Below are positions 22,441-34,424 of a stretch of 64,000 bases of DNA, piece by piece. How positions within the stretch are numbered: position 1 is the first letter of the stretch; each line of letters begins with the position of its first letter. The notes below the pieces were generated by a model. The model did not search any database. It was given only the letters and a program-made list of their open reading frames with translations, and was not told where the DNA came from. The DNA comes from Meloidogyne chitwoodi (taxonomy: Eukaryota > Nematoda > Chromadorea > Rhabditida > Meloidogynidae): NCBI GenBank assembly GCA_015183035.1, contig JACZZP010000010.1:1426001-1490000 (forward strand). The letters are read 5' to 3'. A program made the translations under genes and the position numbers.

Positions 22441-23031
22441 TATGACAGGTCACTCTCAATTGATTGATATATCTTAAAGGCTTTTCAAATTTTCAATGTT
22501 TAAAAAATTTCGGGATTTTGAATTTTGTGCGAGGCATAACTACCCTTCAAATTCGGATTTTGACTTCGAATTTTTTCCTACGTATATCTACTTGTTCCAA
22601 CACAGTTTCCTACCGTTAGAACTTTTTCGCTATCTCCTCTCATTCCCGAGATATCCCTGTGACGATAACGATTTAGGTACCAAGGAACCACGGTACCATC
22701 GATTTCATAATTTTTCCTGATAGCCCATTCAAAGTACCCCCAAGATGTCAAACTCCCAAATCTCTAACTTTATCCCTTAAAGACTTCCAAGTTTTTGAAA
22801 ATTTGTTTTTATCTTTTATAAATATATAGTAATTAAATTAAAAAGGCATATAAAGAAATGAGTTATTAAATAAAAAAAGCATCATTTAAAAAATAATTAT
22901 AAATTATAATTGTTTGTTTATAAATTATATTTTATCATAATTATCTCAAATTTATAAAAAATACATTAAAAAATTATTGCAAAAATTAAAAAAATGTCTT
23001 CTTTATATTAAAAAATCATTTTTTGTTGTTT
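22441..23031. other. Right shoulder of the repeat island and spacer
   Basis: To about 22800 the sequence is more complex than genomic background (CGAGATATCCCTGTGACG, and GGTACCAAGGAACC with the near-palindromic CCACGGTACC after it), probably an old element fragment. It then returns to AT-rich DNA at the 3' side of the zinc transporter. No gene is recognised. Confidence 0.5.
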
Positions 23032-24779
23032 TTATTTATTATTATTTTCAAAATCTTCATTTATTTCAACCAAAAATGTATTATTATTATTATTATTTTT
23101 AAATTGATTACAATGGGACTAAAATAAATTATTAAAATATAATTGTATAAATTACTTGAACAGTTGAGAAACGTATACGATGTACTTTTGAAAGTATTTG
23201 TTGTGCCATAATTGCTATTTTATTTACATAATCAATGTCTTTGTAATCAGATAATTCTAAATGAACAGTAGCAGCAAGTGTATCACTTTTCAATGCCCAA
23301 ACTCTAAGAGAATGAATTCCAATAACATTTGGTAATGATAATAAATTAGATTTAATTTTGTCAAGAGAGACATGTCGAGGACTTGCTTCCATCTTTAAAA
23401 TTTTAATTTTTTAATTTAAAAATATAATTTTAACCAAAATATTTATTGCATCTTTAAAAACTGGAATACTTGTAAGTAAAACAAGAAAAGAAAATAAAAA
23501 TGTGCAAATTGGATCAGCAATTGCATAACCAGTAAACTTAATAATAATAGAAGCTATTAAAACACCTAAAGATTGACATAAATCACCAAGAACATGAACA
23601 AAAGCAGCACGAATATTTAAATTATTATTATTACTACTACATTGACTATTTATTTCAATATCTGAATTATTATTGGAAGTATCTACCTAAAAATAATATA
23701 ATTTTATTATAAAAAATAAATAATATTACAGTAGTAGATTCAATTGAAACAATTGAACTATTTCCATCTCCAACAGTTAATATTTGTATTGGAATTATTG
23801 AATTTATTGAATTCTTTTTTTCTTTTTCATTAATATTTAATTTAATATTTTTTTGTTTATTATTATTGTTTGATGAATGTCCACAATGAATATGTGAATG
23901 TCCTCCTCCACTACTACTACCATTTCTCCAAATTATATGAAGAAGAGTACCAATTAATAAATTAAATATAACACTAATACCAGCAGTTAACATCATCTAA
24001 ATAATTAAATATAAATTAATTAAATATAAATAATTTAAATACCGTATCAGGTTTTACTTCATATTCATTTGCTACAATACGCCAAATAGCCATATATAAA
24101 AGCATTCCAGTAAGTACCCAAATAACAAGAACACTTTAAATGAAATAAATTAATTAATATATTTAAATAATATTACCTAAATAAAGCTCCAAGAACTTCT
24201 GCCCTTTGAAAGCCATAACCATATCGAGCATTTGGCTGACGACGAGAAAGACGAATAGCCAAAATAGAGACAAGAAATGAACTTAAATCTGATAACATGT
24301 GAAATGCATCTGTCATTATAGCCAAACTTTAAAATATAAAATAAATATTTAATTTAAATTAATAATAAATTACCTATGTGCCATCCATCCCCCAATAACT
24401 TCAATAGCTACAAAGAGCAAAGTCAACAATGCAATTAATGCAAGAACACGTTCTGCGCGCCTTTTTAGGAAAAAAGATAATATAATTTAATTACTCATGA
24501 CGAACTTGGGTTTTGATTTATTTTTAAATATTTCTTTTTTTAAATATTTTTATGTGAAAAATGTGATTAATAAATAAATAAATTATTTATATTTATATTT
24601 ATTTTTATTTAATAATTTAAAAATAATTTAAATTACTTAGATTCATTATTTTCATTTAAAAGTGAATCTGCATTAATATTTTCTTCAAGAATACAATTAT
24701 TATTATTATTTAATTTTTTTAAATCTTTGTTTGGAAAAGAAGAACAGTTATTTTTGTTGTTTTTTAAATTAAATAACAT
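23032..24779 (-). CDS. Zinc transporter of the cation diffusion facilitator family (ZnT/SLC30)
   Basis: Eight exons in minus order, 24779..24637, 24460..24374, 24326..24177, 24133..24043, 23996..23730, 23686..23435, 23392..23156 and 23118..23032, give 437 residues. Six membrane helices are recognisable. The Zn site is seen as H86xxxD90 (TDAFHMLSD) in helix 2 and H277xxxD281 (VHVLGD) in helix 5. A loop near residues 188-199 is His-rich (GGGHSHIHCGHSS), as in ZnT-2/3/4/8-type vesicular transporters, and is followed by an Asn/Lys linker. The cytosolic C-terminal domain has VIGIHSLRVWALKSDTLAATVHLEL, the family's ferredoxin-like fold. The protein is expected to move Zn2+ out of the cytosol into vesicles or out of the cell. 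The Asn-rich 28-residue C-terminal extension is unusual. The first intron (176 nt) is the longest. Confidence 0.92.
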
Positions 24780-27700
24780 TTTTAAAAAATAAATAAATAA
24801 AAATATTTATTCTAAAAATAAATAAATTAATTAAATTATATAAAATATAAAAATAAACTTTAATCTTAAAAAAATAAATTTTAATTATTATTTTAAAGAT
24901 TTTATTTTATTAAAGTTTTGATTGAAATTGAGATTAATTAAACAAATAAATTATTTATTTAAAAGAAAATAAATAATTTATTTTTGTAATTTTAGTAAAT
25001 TTATTTTTAGCTAATGACGTAGTTAAAAAAATATATATAAAATTTAAAATTAAACATTAAAAATATATTAAATATTTTTAAAAAGTACTTTTTAAATTTA
25101 AAATATAATTATTATTATTTTAAATACTATTTAATTTATTTAAATAAAACAATATCAATTAATACCTAGTATTAAGTAGTGTTATTTATATTAAGTAAAA
25201 GAAACGGGTTTAAATTTTTTTGATAAAAAGAATTATATAAATAAATAAAAAATAAATAAAATCAACTGATCTATTATTTGTAAAAAATAAAAGTTACAGA
25301 AATTTTAAAATTAAATTAAATAATTTTAAAAATAAATAAAAAGGTAATTTGTTGCCAAATAATAAATTTAATTATTTATTAAAAAAATAAGTGAAATTGT
25401 TTAACAATAACAAAAATAAAATATTTAGATTAAGGCCAAAAAGAAAATAAATAAATATATTTATGTGAACGGATTAATTGATAATATTTACTAAAAATGA
25501 ATTAAAATAACTTTTTTTTAAAAGGTTTATTATAAATGTTTTTAGTTTTTTAATATAATAAAGATAAATAAATAATAAAAAGAAAAATAAAATTTTATAT
25601 TTAAATAATTAACAAAATAAATAAAAAAGAGAATAAAATCTTAAAAATATTTTATATTTAAATTGAGAGTATTGTTTGTGGATATAATTAATTAAATGTT
25701 TAGAATATATTATTTAAAAAATAATTTAATTATTTAATTATAAATAAATTTAATATTTTTTAAATAATTTAAAATAATAAAGGTCTTTAAACAAAAAACT
25801 ATTTTCCAATATTAATATTCTAAAATAAACAAAATATTTGCGAGAACATTAAGTGTACTAAATACTCATTTTTCTTTAAAATTTTACAATTTTTTGAGGG
25901 AAAATGACTGTCGCTAAACTTTTTAAGTCATCAATTTACAACGTTCCGATATTTTATTTTAAATAATGTTATTTAGTAGTACAAATAAAATTATTTATTT
26001 AATAAATAAAAAATATCTTGAATCAACAGTTTTATTTAAAAAAATAATTAAAAATAAATTAATATATTTATTTAAATAGAAACAAAAATCTGTTCATTTT
26101 TATTTTAAATTATTTTAATTTAATAAGGGGAAATTAATCATTTTTAATATTAAACAATAAATTAATTAAATAAAAATTAATATAGTAATTATTAAATTAA
26201 GTATTTTTAAATAAAAAAATATTTTAAAAATAGTAATTTAAAACAAAGATTTTTACTTAATAAAAAAATATTAAAAAAAAATTTATTAATTAAAAAATAT
26301 TATTTTAAACAATTTAGACAATAATTTAAAAGAACAAATTATTTACCTGTTAAAATATAAGTAATTAATTTAATTATTACTATATTTATTTATTTAATTT
26401 ACTTTTATATACCTATTTAGTAATTTTTAAAACACAATTTTTAACGCCTTCTCTTTTAAATAAAATAAAAGTAAATAATTAAAAATATATGATCTCTAAT
26501 AAATATTAATTTATCTAATAAGTAAGGGATTAATTTTTGATTTTAATTTTATTTATAAAAATAAAAAAAAGTATCTTTATATATATAATAAATGTTTTTT
26601 TAATTATTTAAAAATAAAAAAATATTTTAAAAAATTAAAATATTTTCTTTTTATTTTTAATTAATATTCTTAAATAATAAATTAATAAAACTTTTGGCAT
26701 TAATTCTTTTATTTATTTAATTTTTATTGAAAGATCATTTTAAATGACTAAACTTTTTTCATGTGCTTAAAAACTGTCTTTTTTTCGTACCCTCCCGCGC
26801 AACATATTTTTAAGTATTTCCTATTAAAAAGAGAAGGTGGAGAAGAGATAGAGGAGAGATGGTTTTGCTGTAATGAACATATAAATAAATTAAATATAAT
26901 TAAATGGTTTTAACTGATCTTAATACGTATTTAACGTCATTTTTATTTTAACAAAATACAAAAATATTTAAAGTTTTATTTGTTACATTTTTATTTAAAA
27001 TTTAAATATTTAATTAATTAATTAAATTATTTTAGCAAAAATAAATAAAAATAATAAGTTATAATTTATTTATTAAAAAATGTTTTTCTTTAACAAAGAA
27101 AAAATATTTTACTTTTGTTAAGTTTTAGATAAAATTAGAACATGAAATTAAATGTTAAAATATAAATATAATTAATTTAAAATCAAATTAGAGAAGAAGT
27201 TTGATTCAAGTTTAAAATTAAAATTTATTATTTATTGATAATTTAGTTGAATAAAATAAAAATATTATTTAAATATAATAAAGAATATAAAATAAAATAT
27301 TTTACTTACTTAAACAATTTAGTTTCCTTATTTTCTTAAAATTAGTTACTAAATTATCTTTTTGATAATATTTACATGAGGATAAAAATTAAAATAAAAA
27401 AAGAAAGCTTGTAAGAAATATATAAAATAATTTTATTAAATAAATCAGAAGAAAAAGATAATTGGACAAAATTTTGGTTTTTATGTAAATTTGGAAAAAG
27501 AAGATAAATTGGCGGAAGAAGAAATTAAATATCTCGTAAGAAAATAAGAGCAGATGAAGGATAAATAATTTTAATTAAAAAAATAAAAGAAGAAAATCCA
27601 GTTTTGGATACCCAATTAATAAGGTAAAAGAAAAAGAAAAAAACTGACCAAAAAAGTTAGGAGAATGGCCGATCATATAAATACTACTAAAAATTAATTA

Positions 27701-28726
27701 AAAATTAAAAAGAATTAGAAAAATTACAAAAATTTACATTTTACATATAAGAAAAAAAGAAAAGAAATTTCATGTTGGAAATTATCCAATTTATATTTTT
27801 GTGATAATAAAATGTGTGTATTTTGTTATTTGGCGGCTTTCATTTGACGGTCATTCATCCAAACACATAAAAACTCTCTTTTCTTTAAAGAAAAAATCTG
27901 ATCTGCCGTATTTCCTTTTTTGCTTTTATAAAAATTATATTATTATTGAGAGATTTTTTTATCGAGGATATATAAAGATAATTTTTAAAATTTTCTTTCC
28001 AATTATTTTAAAATAATATTATTTATTTGACAATAAATTTATTAAAAAATAATAGAACTATTAAAAAAACGGTAAAAGAGTACATAAAAAAGAATAATTT
28101 ATCTACCATCTCTTATTTAATATTGGAATTTAATAATTAAAAATCTAATAAATAAAAATCATTCTCATAAAATAATATGTGAAAAAATAATTCAGAATGA
28201 ATTTATTTTTAAAGAAAATTGACCAAAAAATAAAATTCATAATATTAAATTTTATAAGTATTTGTTTTGAATTTAAATTTAGTCAAAAGACTAATTAAAA
28301 ATTATTATATTTTAAATAAATAGTAAAAATAATATTAATATTTGTAATTCTTTTAAAGTTTTTTTTGTTCAGAATTTTATTGTTAATAATAATAATTATT
28401 ATTATATTTGATGGCCATAATGCTTATTTTAATTTTTGGACGTATATATTATTAAGAAAAGTATGTGAAAAAAGTTTTAATGTTTTAAATAAGTTGAATA
28501 GTTTTATGTTTCTATGTCTATGCTAGTGAGTAAATTCTCCTTATTGAAACTATTCTCTAATTATTTTTAAAAGCTTAAACCAATTAAAAAATTAGCATTT
28601 TGACACAATAAGCTTAATATAAAAGAAATATAGAATTAAGTATTCTTGTTATTGCTTTGTTCCCTTGTGTCAATTTTTAAACTGTTTTATTATTATAAAT
28701 TTTATTAAAATCTTCTGATCATAGAT
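24780..28726. other. Large AT-rich intergenic region
   Basis: Nearly 4 kb of A/T-dominated DNA between the divergent zinc-transporter gene and the small gene at 28.7 kb. A short complex patch at 26740-26880 (CGTACCCTCCCGCGCAAC) and one at 27500-27900 stand out, but no exon chain was found; the 27801-28016 open frame shows no coding features. Confidence 0.55.
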
Positions 28727-29264
28727 ATGTAAGTTTTCACTTATATTTAATAAACTTAATCATTATTTTAAGGTGTATTATTACAAAAATTAAACAATTG
28801 GTATTTCGTCCAGCTTTTGCTGTAGGATCGATCGGAAGTATTGCAACTTATTATTATTTTGACAAGAAAAAGAAGGTCCAATTTCTTAATAATAGTGATA
28901 TTACTGAGGAAAATGAAGACGATGATTTTAAAGATTTTGGTATTAATATAATGGCAAAGAAAATTCAAGGAGAAAAGAATGAAAAATTCAATAAAAAACC
29001 GAAATTGTATAATGATGATTATGTTAGAAAAATAATAGAAAAAGAGGATAATAAAGATAAGAAGAATAATGAAGACGTTGAGAATAAAGTCGAGGAAGCT
29101 TTTCAAAATAGAATTAAAAATGAACACAAAAAAACAACAGATAAAGAAAATAAAGCAAAAGGAAAGGAAGAAAATAATTACGAGGTCATCGACTCAAATT
29201 GGGTTTTTTTTAATTTACCTAATTGTTCTAATATTTTTTTTAGAAAAAAGATGGGCCTAATTAA
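28727..29264 (+). CDS. Small Lys/Glu-rich protein; start codon apparently split by an intron
   Basis: The long open segment 28773..29202 has no upstream ATG in its frame. A consensus donor (ATAGATAT|GTAAGT) at 28729 and an acceptor ending at 28772 make a typical 44-nt intron. Its removal joins AT to G, creating ATG in frame and giving MCIITKIKQLVFRPAFAVG. The model 28727..28728, 28773..29202, 29244..29264 encodes 150 residues. The N-terminus is basic and hydrophobic, with a GSIGSIATYYYFDKKKK segment that could be a mitochondrial or membrane anchor. The rest is charged Lys/Glu/Asn-rich coil, ending NWKKDGPN. No family is recognised. The alternative is translation from the internal ATG at 28951, giving a short soluble peptide. 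Confidence 0.5.
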
Positions 29265-31174
29265 AATTCAAAGACAACTCTTTGGGTAATTTTTTATTTA
29301 TACTTATTTTTTTTAAATTTTTGTTCTTCAGCAAACTATTCTTGCTTTATTTGACGGATGGTAGTAAGTAAATAAATAATATAAAAAATATTGTTTTATA
29401 TGTAACCTATATATTTGTAATATGAATTTATTTATGTAAATATGATTTGTCTTTTGTTAGAGTTATATTAGCCCTTAAAATTAGTTTTATTTTTCTAATA
29501 TAATTAGTGGTGTTTTTTCTTTCATTGTTATTTCTAAGTTATACTATTATTCGAAGTGCTGATTTGCTTTACAACTGTTATGGCAGTTTTATAAATATTT
29601 ATATATTATTGTGGAATTTTTATCAAATATCACTCATGTGGTGTTGAACTAATTTTACTTCAACCTTCAAAATTTTTGATTAATTATTTAGGTAAGTTAT
29701 GAACGGAAACTTCAAAATAAAAAAAGTATTTTTATATTTTAACCATACTTTTCATAATACCTAAAAAAAGATTCGTAAATCTTTAAGGTTGTTAGAAAAT
29801 ACAATTTAAATTTAAGTCATACAATTAGAAAAATAGTAAATTTTGAATATTTTATTTTTATTATCTTTTCATTAAGTAAATATTAATGATAAATAATTTA
29901 TTTTTTTTACAGATTGTTATAGACTTATACTAGTTATAATTTCCCATATTTTCTTTTTTGAAGATGAAAATTTAAAATTAACTTTTAAACAAAATTATAC
30001 TTTAATTTTTACATTCAAAGCCAATAAAAAATATTTTAATTATACAATTACTAAAATAATAATTAATATAATGAAGATTATATGTATGTTTGCTTATAAT
30101 CTATTAATAATAAAATGAGAGTATTATTATTTGATTATTTTATATATGCTAGTACATATTAAGAAAAAAAATTTCTTTTCTATTCATCCTAATTTTACTA
30201 TTTTTTTATGAATATTAAGAGGTTTTTAAAATTTTTAGTCAATCCGGTACTGACATTGATCACCTTAGACACAGATTGATCTGGATTCAAATATCTGATA
30301 CCGAGACCAATATTTTGAGCCAATATTGGAGTTCGGCTTGACCAAAACTAATCTTGTAGTTGGTTTCTCGTCTTTCGTTATTTTCTTCGCCGATTCTTTT
30401 GATCATTCTTTTGTTTTTTCCGTATTATTCTCAGCCTTATTTTAAATTACTTTCATTTTTTTCAAGACTATCAGCAGGAATAAGTCGATTATTTCATTTC
30501 ATTCACAAAAATAAAAAAATATTTCAAATAAGAAAATAAAAATCATTTCATTCTTTAAATTTTATTATTTAATTTACCAAAATAATATATTATTATATTA
30601 ATTTTATAATAAATAAACCTAAAAAAGAAGTACTTTTATTTTAAATATTTATTTTAAATTTATTATTTAATTTACCAAAATAATATATTATTATATTAAT
30701 TTTATAATAAATAAACCTAAAAAAGAAGTACTTTTATTTTAAATATTTATTTTAAATTTATTATTTAATTTACCAAAATAATATATTATTATATTAATTT
30801 TATAATAAATAAACCTAAAAAAGAAGTACTTTTATTTTAAATATTTATTTTAAATTTATTATTTAATTTACCAAAATAATATATTATTATATTGCGTCCC
30901 AACTTTTTATGATTAAACCGAAAAAAGATGTGTTATTATTTTAAATGTTCAATTTATTTTTATTATTTCATTTGCTAAAAAATATATTGTTTTAATTATT
31001 AGTTTTAATAGATAAACATATTTTAATCAAGGCAATTTAATATTTTTTAATGTACATATTTATTTATAATAATTTCTTTTCAAAATCATTAAAAATTTAA
31101 TTAAAATATTTAATTTCCTTCAAAAATTTTGTAAATAAATTATTTTATTATTTATTTTATTTTCATATACAGAA
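29265..31174. other. AT-rich intergenic region with a tandem repeat and a complex patch
   Basis: No gene was recognised. It contains the 98-bp tandem repeat (30560-30895) and a 200-bp patch of ordinary base composition at 30235-30440 (GGTACTGACATTGATCACC, GTTCGGCTTGACC) unlike its surroundings. Confidence 0.6.
30560..30895. repeat. 98-bp tandem repeat, about 3.4 copies
   Basis: The word TTTACCAAAATAATATATTA recurs at a spacing of exactly 98 bp (ACCAAAA at 30576, 30674, 30772 and 30870). Each unit also has AAACCTAAAAAAGAAGTACT. Copies look identical over most of their length. The array ends at TTGCGTCCCAAC. A relative with the same end word is at 37857-38055. Confidence 0.92.
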
Positions 31175-31682
31175 TTAAATAGAACAAGAAAATGTCCCAT
31201 TAATTGATGCTGGAAATCTTTGGCCACAACAAGTTGGTTGTTTTGGATAAATACAAACTTGTAAATTACAAATTTCTTCCTCTCGATTATTTCTTAGAAA
31301 ATAATAAAAATAACATTAAGTTCTTCTATTTATTTAAAAAATTAACCCTAAACAATTGCATTCATTTCGCTTTTTAAAACATTCTCTATTTCTCCATCTA
31401 ATTCCACATCCACCACAATCTTCTGAACATTTTGTCCAATTACTGAAAGAACTCCATTTTGCTTTATTTTCTTCAATCAAACATAAATCAATAAAAGGTC
31501 AAAAATATTAAAAAAAAGAATTATTTAAATATTATTTTTAATTTTACTAACTCATCATTAAATGGCTCCAATGAGACAATATTAACTTTTAACCTTGGAT
31601 CCCATTTTCCTTTAGCTATTATTACTAGCCAAGAAATAAAATAAAAATATAAAAATATTATTAATAAATATTTTAATTTCAT
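31175..31682 (-). CDS. Small secreted thrombospondin type-1 protein (one junction unresolved)
   Basis: Minus-strand exons 31682..31552, 31470..31347 and 31292..31175. The first encodes a hydrophobic leader (MKLKYLLIIFLYFYFISWLV). The second encodes a TSP1 core, WSSFSNWTKCSEDCGGCG followed by RWRNREC and a CNC. The third adds further cysteines (CNLQVC, CCGQRF) and the stop. The W-x-x-W, C-x-x-C-G-G and R-x-R-x-C pattern is diagnostic of the TSP1 repeat, usually extracellular adhesion or matrix binding. Exons 2 and 3 join in frame. No canonical donor in exon 1 has the phase needed to join exon 2: the visible GTTAGT donor would shift the frame. A missed small exon, an odd splice site or a disabling change are all possible. 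Confidence 0.55.
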
Positions 31683-32083
31683 TATTTTTTTGAGAAAATT
31701 TCAATTTTTAAATTTAAATTTTAAAATATTTTGAAATAAATTTAATAATAAGAGTTTTTAATCACATTTAATATTAATTATTAAAAATATATATATCTTT
31801 ATATTAAAATATATCTTTAAGTTCAAATTTATTATTACGGTCATAACTAATAATAAATCATTAAAATACTTTTACTTTTTTATTTAGGTCAAGAACAGAA
31901 AATTAATGAAAGGGAAAATATTAGAGTTAGATATAGCTTTTTTTAAATAAAATTTAGATTCTGTTTCTAAATTAATTTCGAATCAAATAACAAAAAAACT
32001 ACTTTTTAGATAAAATAATTTCTATAACAGACAAAAAACTTCACATTTATATTTTATTAAAAAAACAATTAATAAAAATATAA
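31683..32083. other. AT-rich intergenic stretch
   Basis: 400 bp between two minus-strand genes, with nothing recognised beyond A/T runs. Confidence 0.55.
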
Positions 32084-34073
32084 TTAAACAATTCTTTGCA
32101 ATTTACAAATAAACATTGGACCAAAATTGGAAACAATATAAGGAAGAACAAGAGTTCCTCTTTGCTGTTGGTCACTAAATCTGTAAAGACCCGTTCTTTT
32201 TAAAAGTTTTTCCATTCGTTTTAATGAGCGTTCCACACATTTAATTCCATAATGTTGTTGAGCTAAAACAGCCGCATTTTCAACTACTAATTCATTTTGG
32301 GTTGGCGCCAATGTGCATGTGGAATAGACAACAGAACCTCCAACACGCACTGAACGGAGAGCATTTCTAAAATTTATTTATTAAAGTATATTTAAAATAA
32401 TCTAAAAACCATAGATTTTCATTTTAATAAATTCAAATAATAAAAATAATAAAATAAAAATATTTTAAATTAATACATTAGCATTTTTGTTTGTATTTGT
32501 GGCAAATCTAATCGTTCTGTTGTTCGATCAATTGCGAAAATATTATAGACATCCTGAATAGATGATAAACGATCTGACGTACAAGGTGCATCAAGAAGTA
32601 CCTAACTTTAAAAATTTAAAAAAACTATTATGACTCAAAAAACCTTATCATAGATTCCACATTCATCCCATGATTCAACACTAGAAGCGTCCTTTCTTTT
32701 CAAAATAACACGAGATGCTGTATCACTATTAGCTGGAATATACATAGCTAAAGCTCTTCTAAGTTGACCTATCCGTGACAATTTATTATCATTACACACA
32801 AGTGACTCTTAAATTTTTCAAGTTCAATTTTTAAAATATTCATATAAATACCAAATTTTCCAGTTTGTGTAATTAGGAGACTTTTACCGCCAGGAGATGC
32901 ACACATATCCAAAACAACATCATCATCATTTAGATCGAGAGCAAGAACAGGAAGAACAGATCCTCCATCGAGAAGCCACCAGCCTTAAAAAAATTTTTGA
33001 GGCAAATTTTAAAATTAAAATGTAAACAAAAAATAAAAATGAATTTGAAGATAAATTCTCATAAATTTAATAAATATTTATAAAAGCCTAACAATGATAT
33101 TTTAATAAAAAATATTAGATTTGACAAAATTATTTCAATTTATAAACCTGAAACATGTTGTTCATCTCTAACAGGACCAGGAAACCCATGAATGCATTGT
33201 GGAGGATGTATAAATATTTGAAGATCACGCGGGTAAATTAAGGAATCATCAACAGTAGTTAATGGATCTGCATCAACTGACTCCAAACCTGTAACCCTTT
33301 AAATAATTAAAATACATGTGTAATTTTGAAAAGAAAATTTTAAAATATCAAATAATTTTAATTTACTTGAATTTGCTGTCATAAATAATACGACGAATAT
33401 TTGGGGAGGAACCTTCAACTAATTGCATGTCCTTGTCTGAAGGTTCTAATTCACCATGTTTTAATTCGTGTGTAGGTGGAAGATAAAAAGCCATTCCAGA
33501 TTCTAAACGACTTTCAACATCATAATCAATTGAAGACGAAGAAGTTAAAAGCTTAATAACTTTCTATAAAAATTTTAAATCATTTAAAAAACCTCGTTAT
33601 CTATTTTATTTTCTTGTAGAGAAGAAAGTTGTGAATCAAATTTCTTCCTTGCCTCCTCTACTTTCTTTGGAGGATCTCTATCCTTAACAATTTGTTTAAT
33701 TAAATTAATTGTGCCAAGAGACTCCATTATATTTTTATTGACCTAAGAAGATTTTAAATTATATCAAATGAATTTAAAAATATAAAACCTCAAAACTTGA
33801 AGAAAATCGATTAACAACTGCTGCAAACTTATTTGGCATTAATAAGCCTAATCGAATGGACGGCCATTTATTTGTAAATAAAGGCCCATAATAAAAATCA
33901 AAATTGTCAAGTGCAAGCATTGATGGAGTTCTTAATGGCTTTGTACGCAAAACTTTTGGCTTAAATCGAGGTGCACCATAATTAGCTTTTTGTTCATACT
34001 GAGGATATATTTGTAAATAAAGTTTAGATCTTCTTGGTATAGAATGTAGAGAAAAGACAAATGACACAAACAT
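32084..34073 (-). CDS. NSUN4-like RNA cytosine-5 methyltransferase (mitochondrial rRNA type)
   Basis: Eight exons in minus order, 34073..33789, 33742..33593, 33563..33367, 33296..33148, 32983..32852, 32807..32644, 32601..32477 and 32366..32084, give 494 residues in frame. The catalytic core is that of NOL1/NOP2/Sun proteins. It has the SAM-binding VLDMCASPGGKSLLI (~283-297), the catalytic-loop LLDAPCTSDR with its Pro-Cys (Cys ~366), and VVYSTCTLAPTQNELVVE with the second cysteine (~418). The order, the TSDR variant and the STC-x-L-x-x-x-QNE-x-VV block fit NSUN4, which methylates small-subunit mitochondrial rRNA with a MTERF partner. The N-terminus is rich in basic and hydroxyl residues (HSIPRRSKLYLQ), compatible with a mitochondrial presequence. 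No RNA-binding extension is present. Confidence 0.9.
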
Positions 34074-34424
34074 CTTTATTTGAATAAAACTTCTAGGGAT
34101 TTTAAAATTAATTAATTAGAAATGGATTATTTAAAAAATAGATATAAACATTAGGAAAGTGATGGAAAAATGAGAGAACATATACTACAAAGAAAACACA
34201 AAATGATAAAAAAAAATAAGACAATTCGCCCAAAACATTCCACCCGTCCCTAAATGTCTATTGACAAAATGGTCATCGGACAAAATAATGAAAATAAGAA
34301 CTGATTATTTATAATTTTAATTACTCGTTAATCAATAGCCTACCAATTGTAGGTTATTTATCATTTTATTTGACATACATGTATACAAATTCATTGGAAT
34401 AAGAAAAATATAATTATTATTTTC
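34074..34424. promoter_or_regulatory. Divergent promoter region between NSUN4-like and MTHFR-like genes
   Basis: The 351 bp between the two start codons must hold both promoters. It is less A/T-monotonous than other spacers (CAATTCGCCCAAAACATTCC, TCGTTAATCAATAGCCTACC). No specific factor site is claimed. Confidence 0.45.

Noticed and set aside
21722..22477. Many short open frames in the TGTAC satellite on both strands
   Set aside because: Low-complexity C-T-F-V-Q-L peptides from a near-palindromic repeat.
27801..28016. 71-codon open frame in the 24.8-28.7 kb spacer
   Set aside because: Single isolated frame of Phe/Ile/Tyr/Lys codons expected by chance in AT-rich DNA; no splice partners.
28768..29127. 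119-codon minus-strand frame
   Set aside because: Antisense shadow of the Lys/Glu-rich gene; Phe/Ile-rich as expected from the complement.
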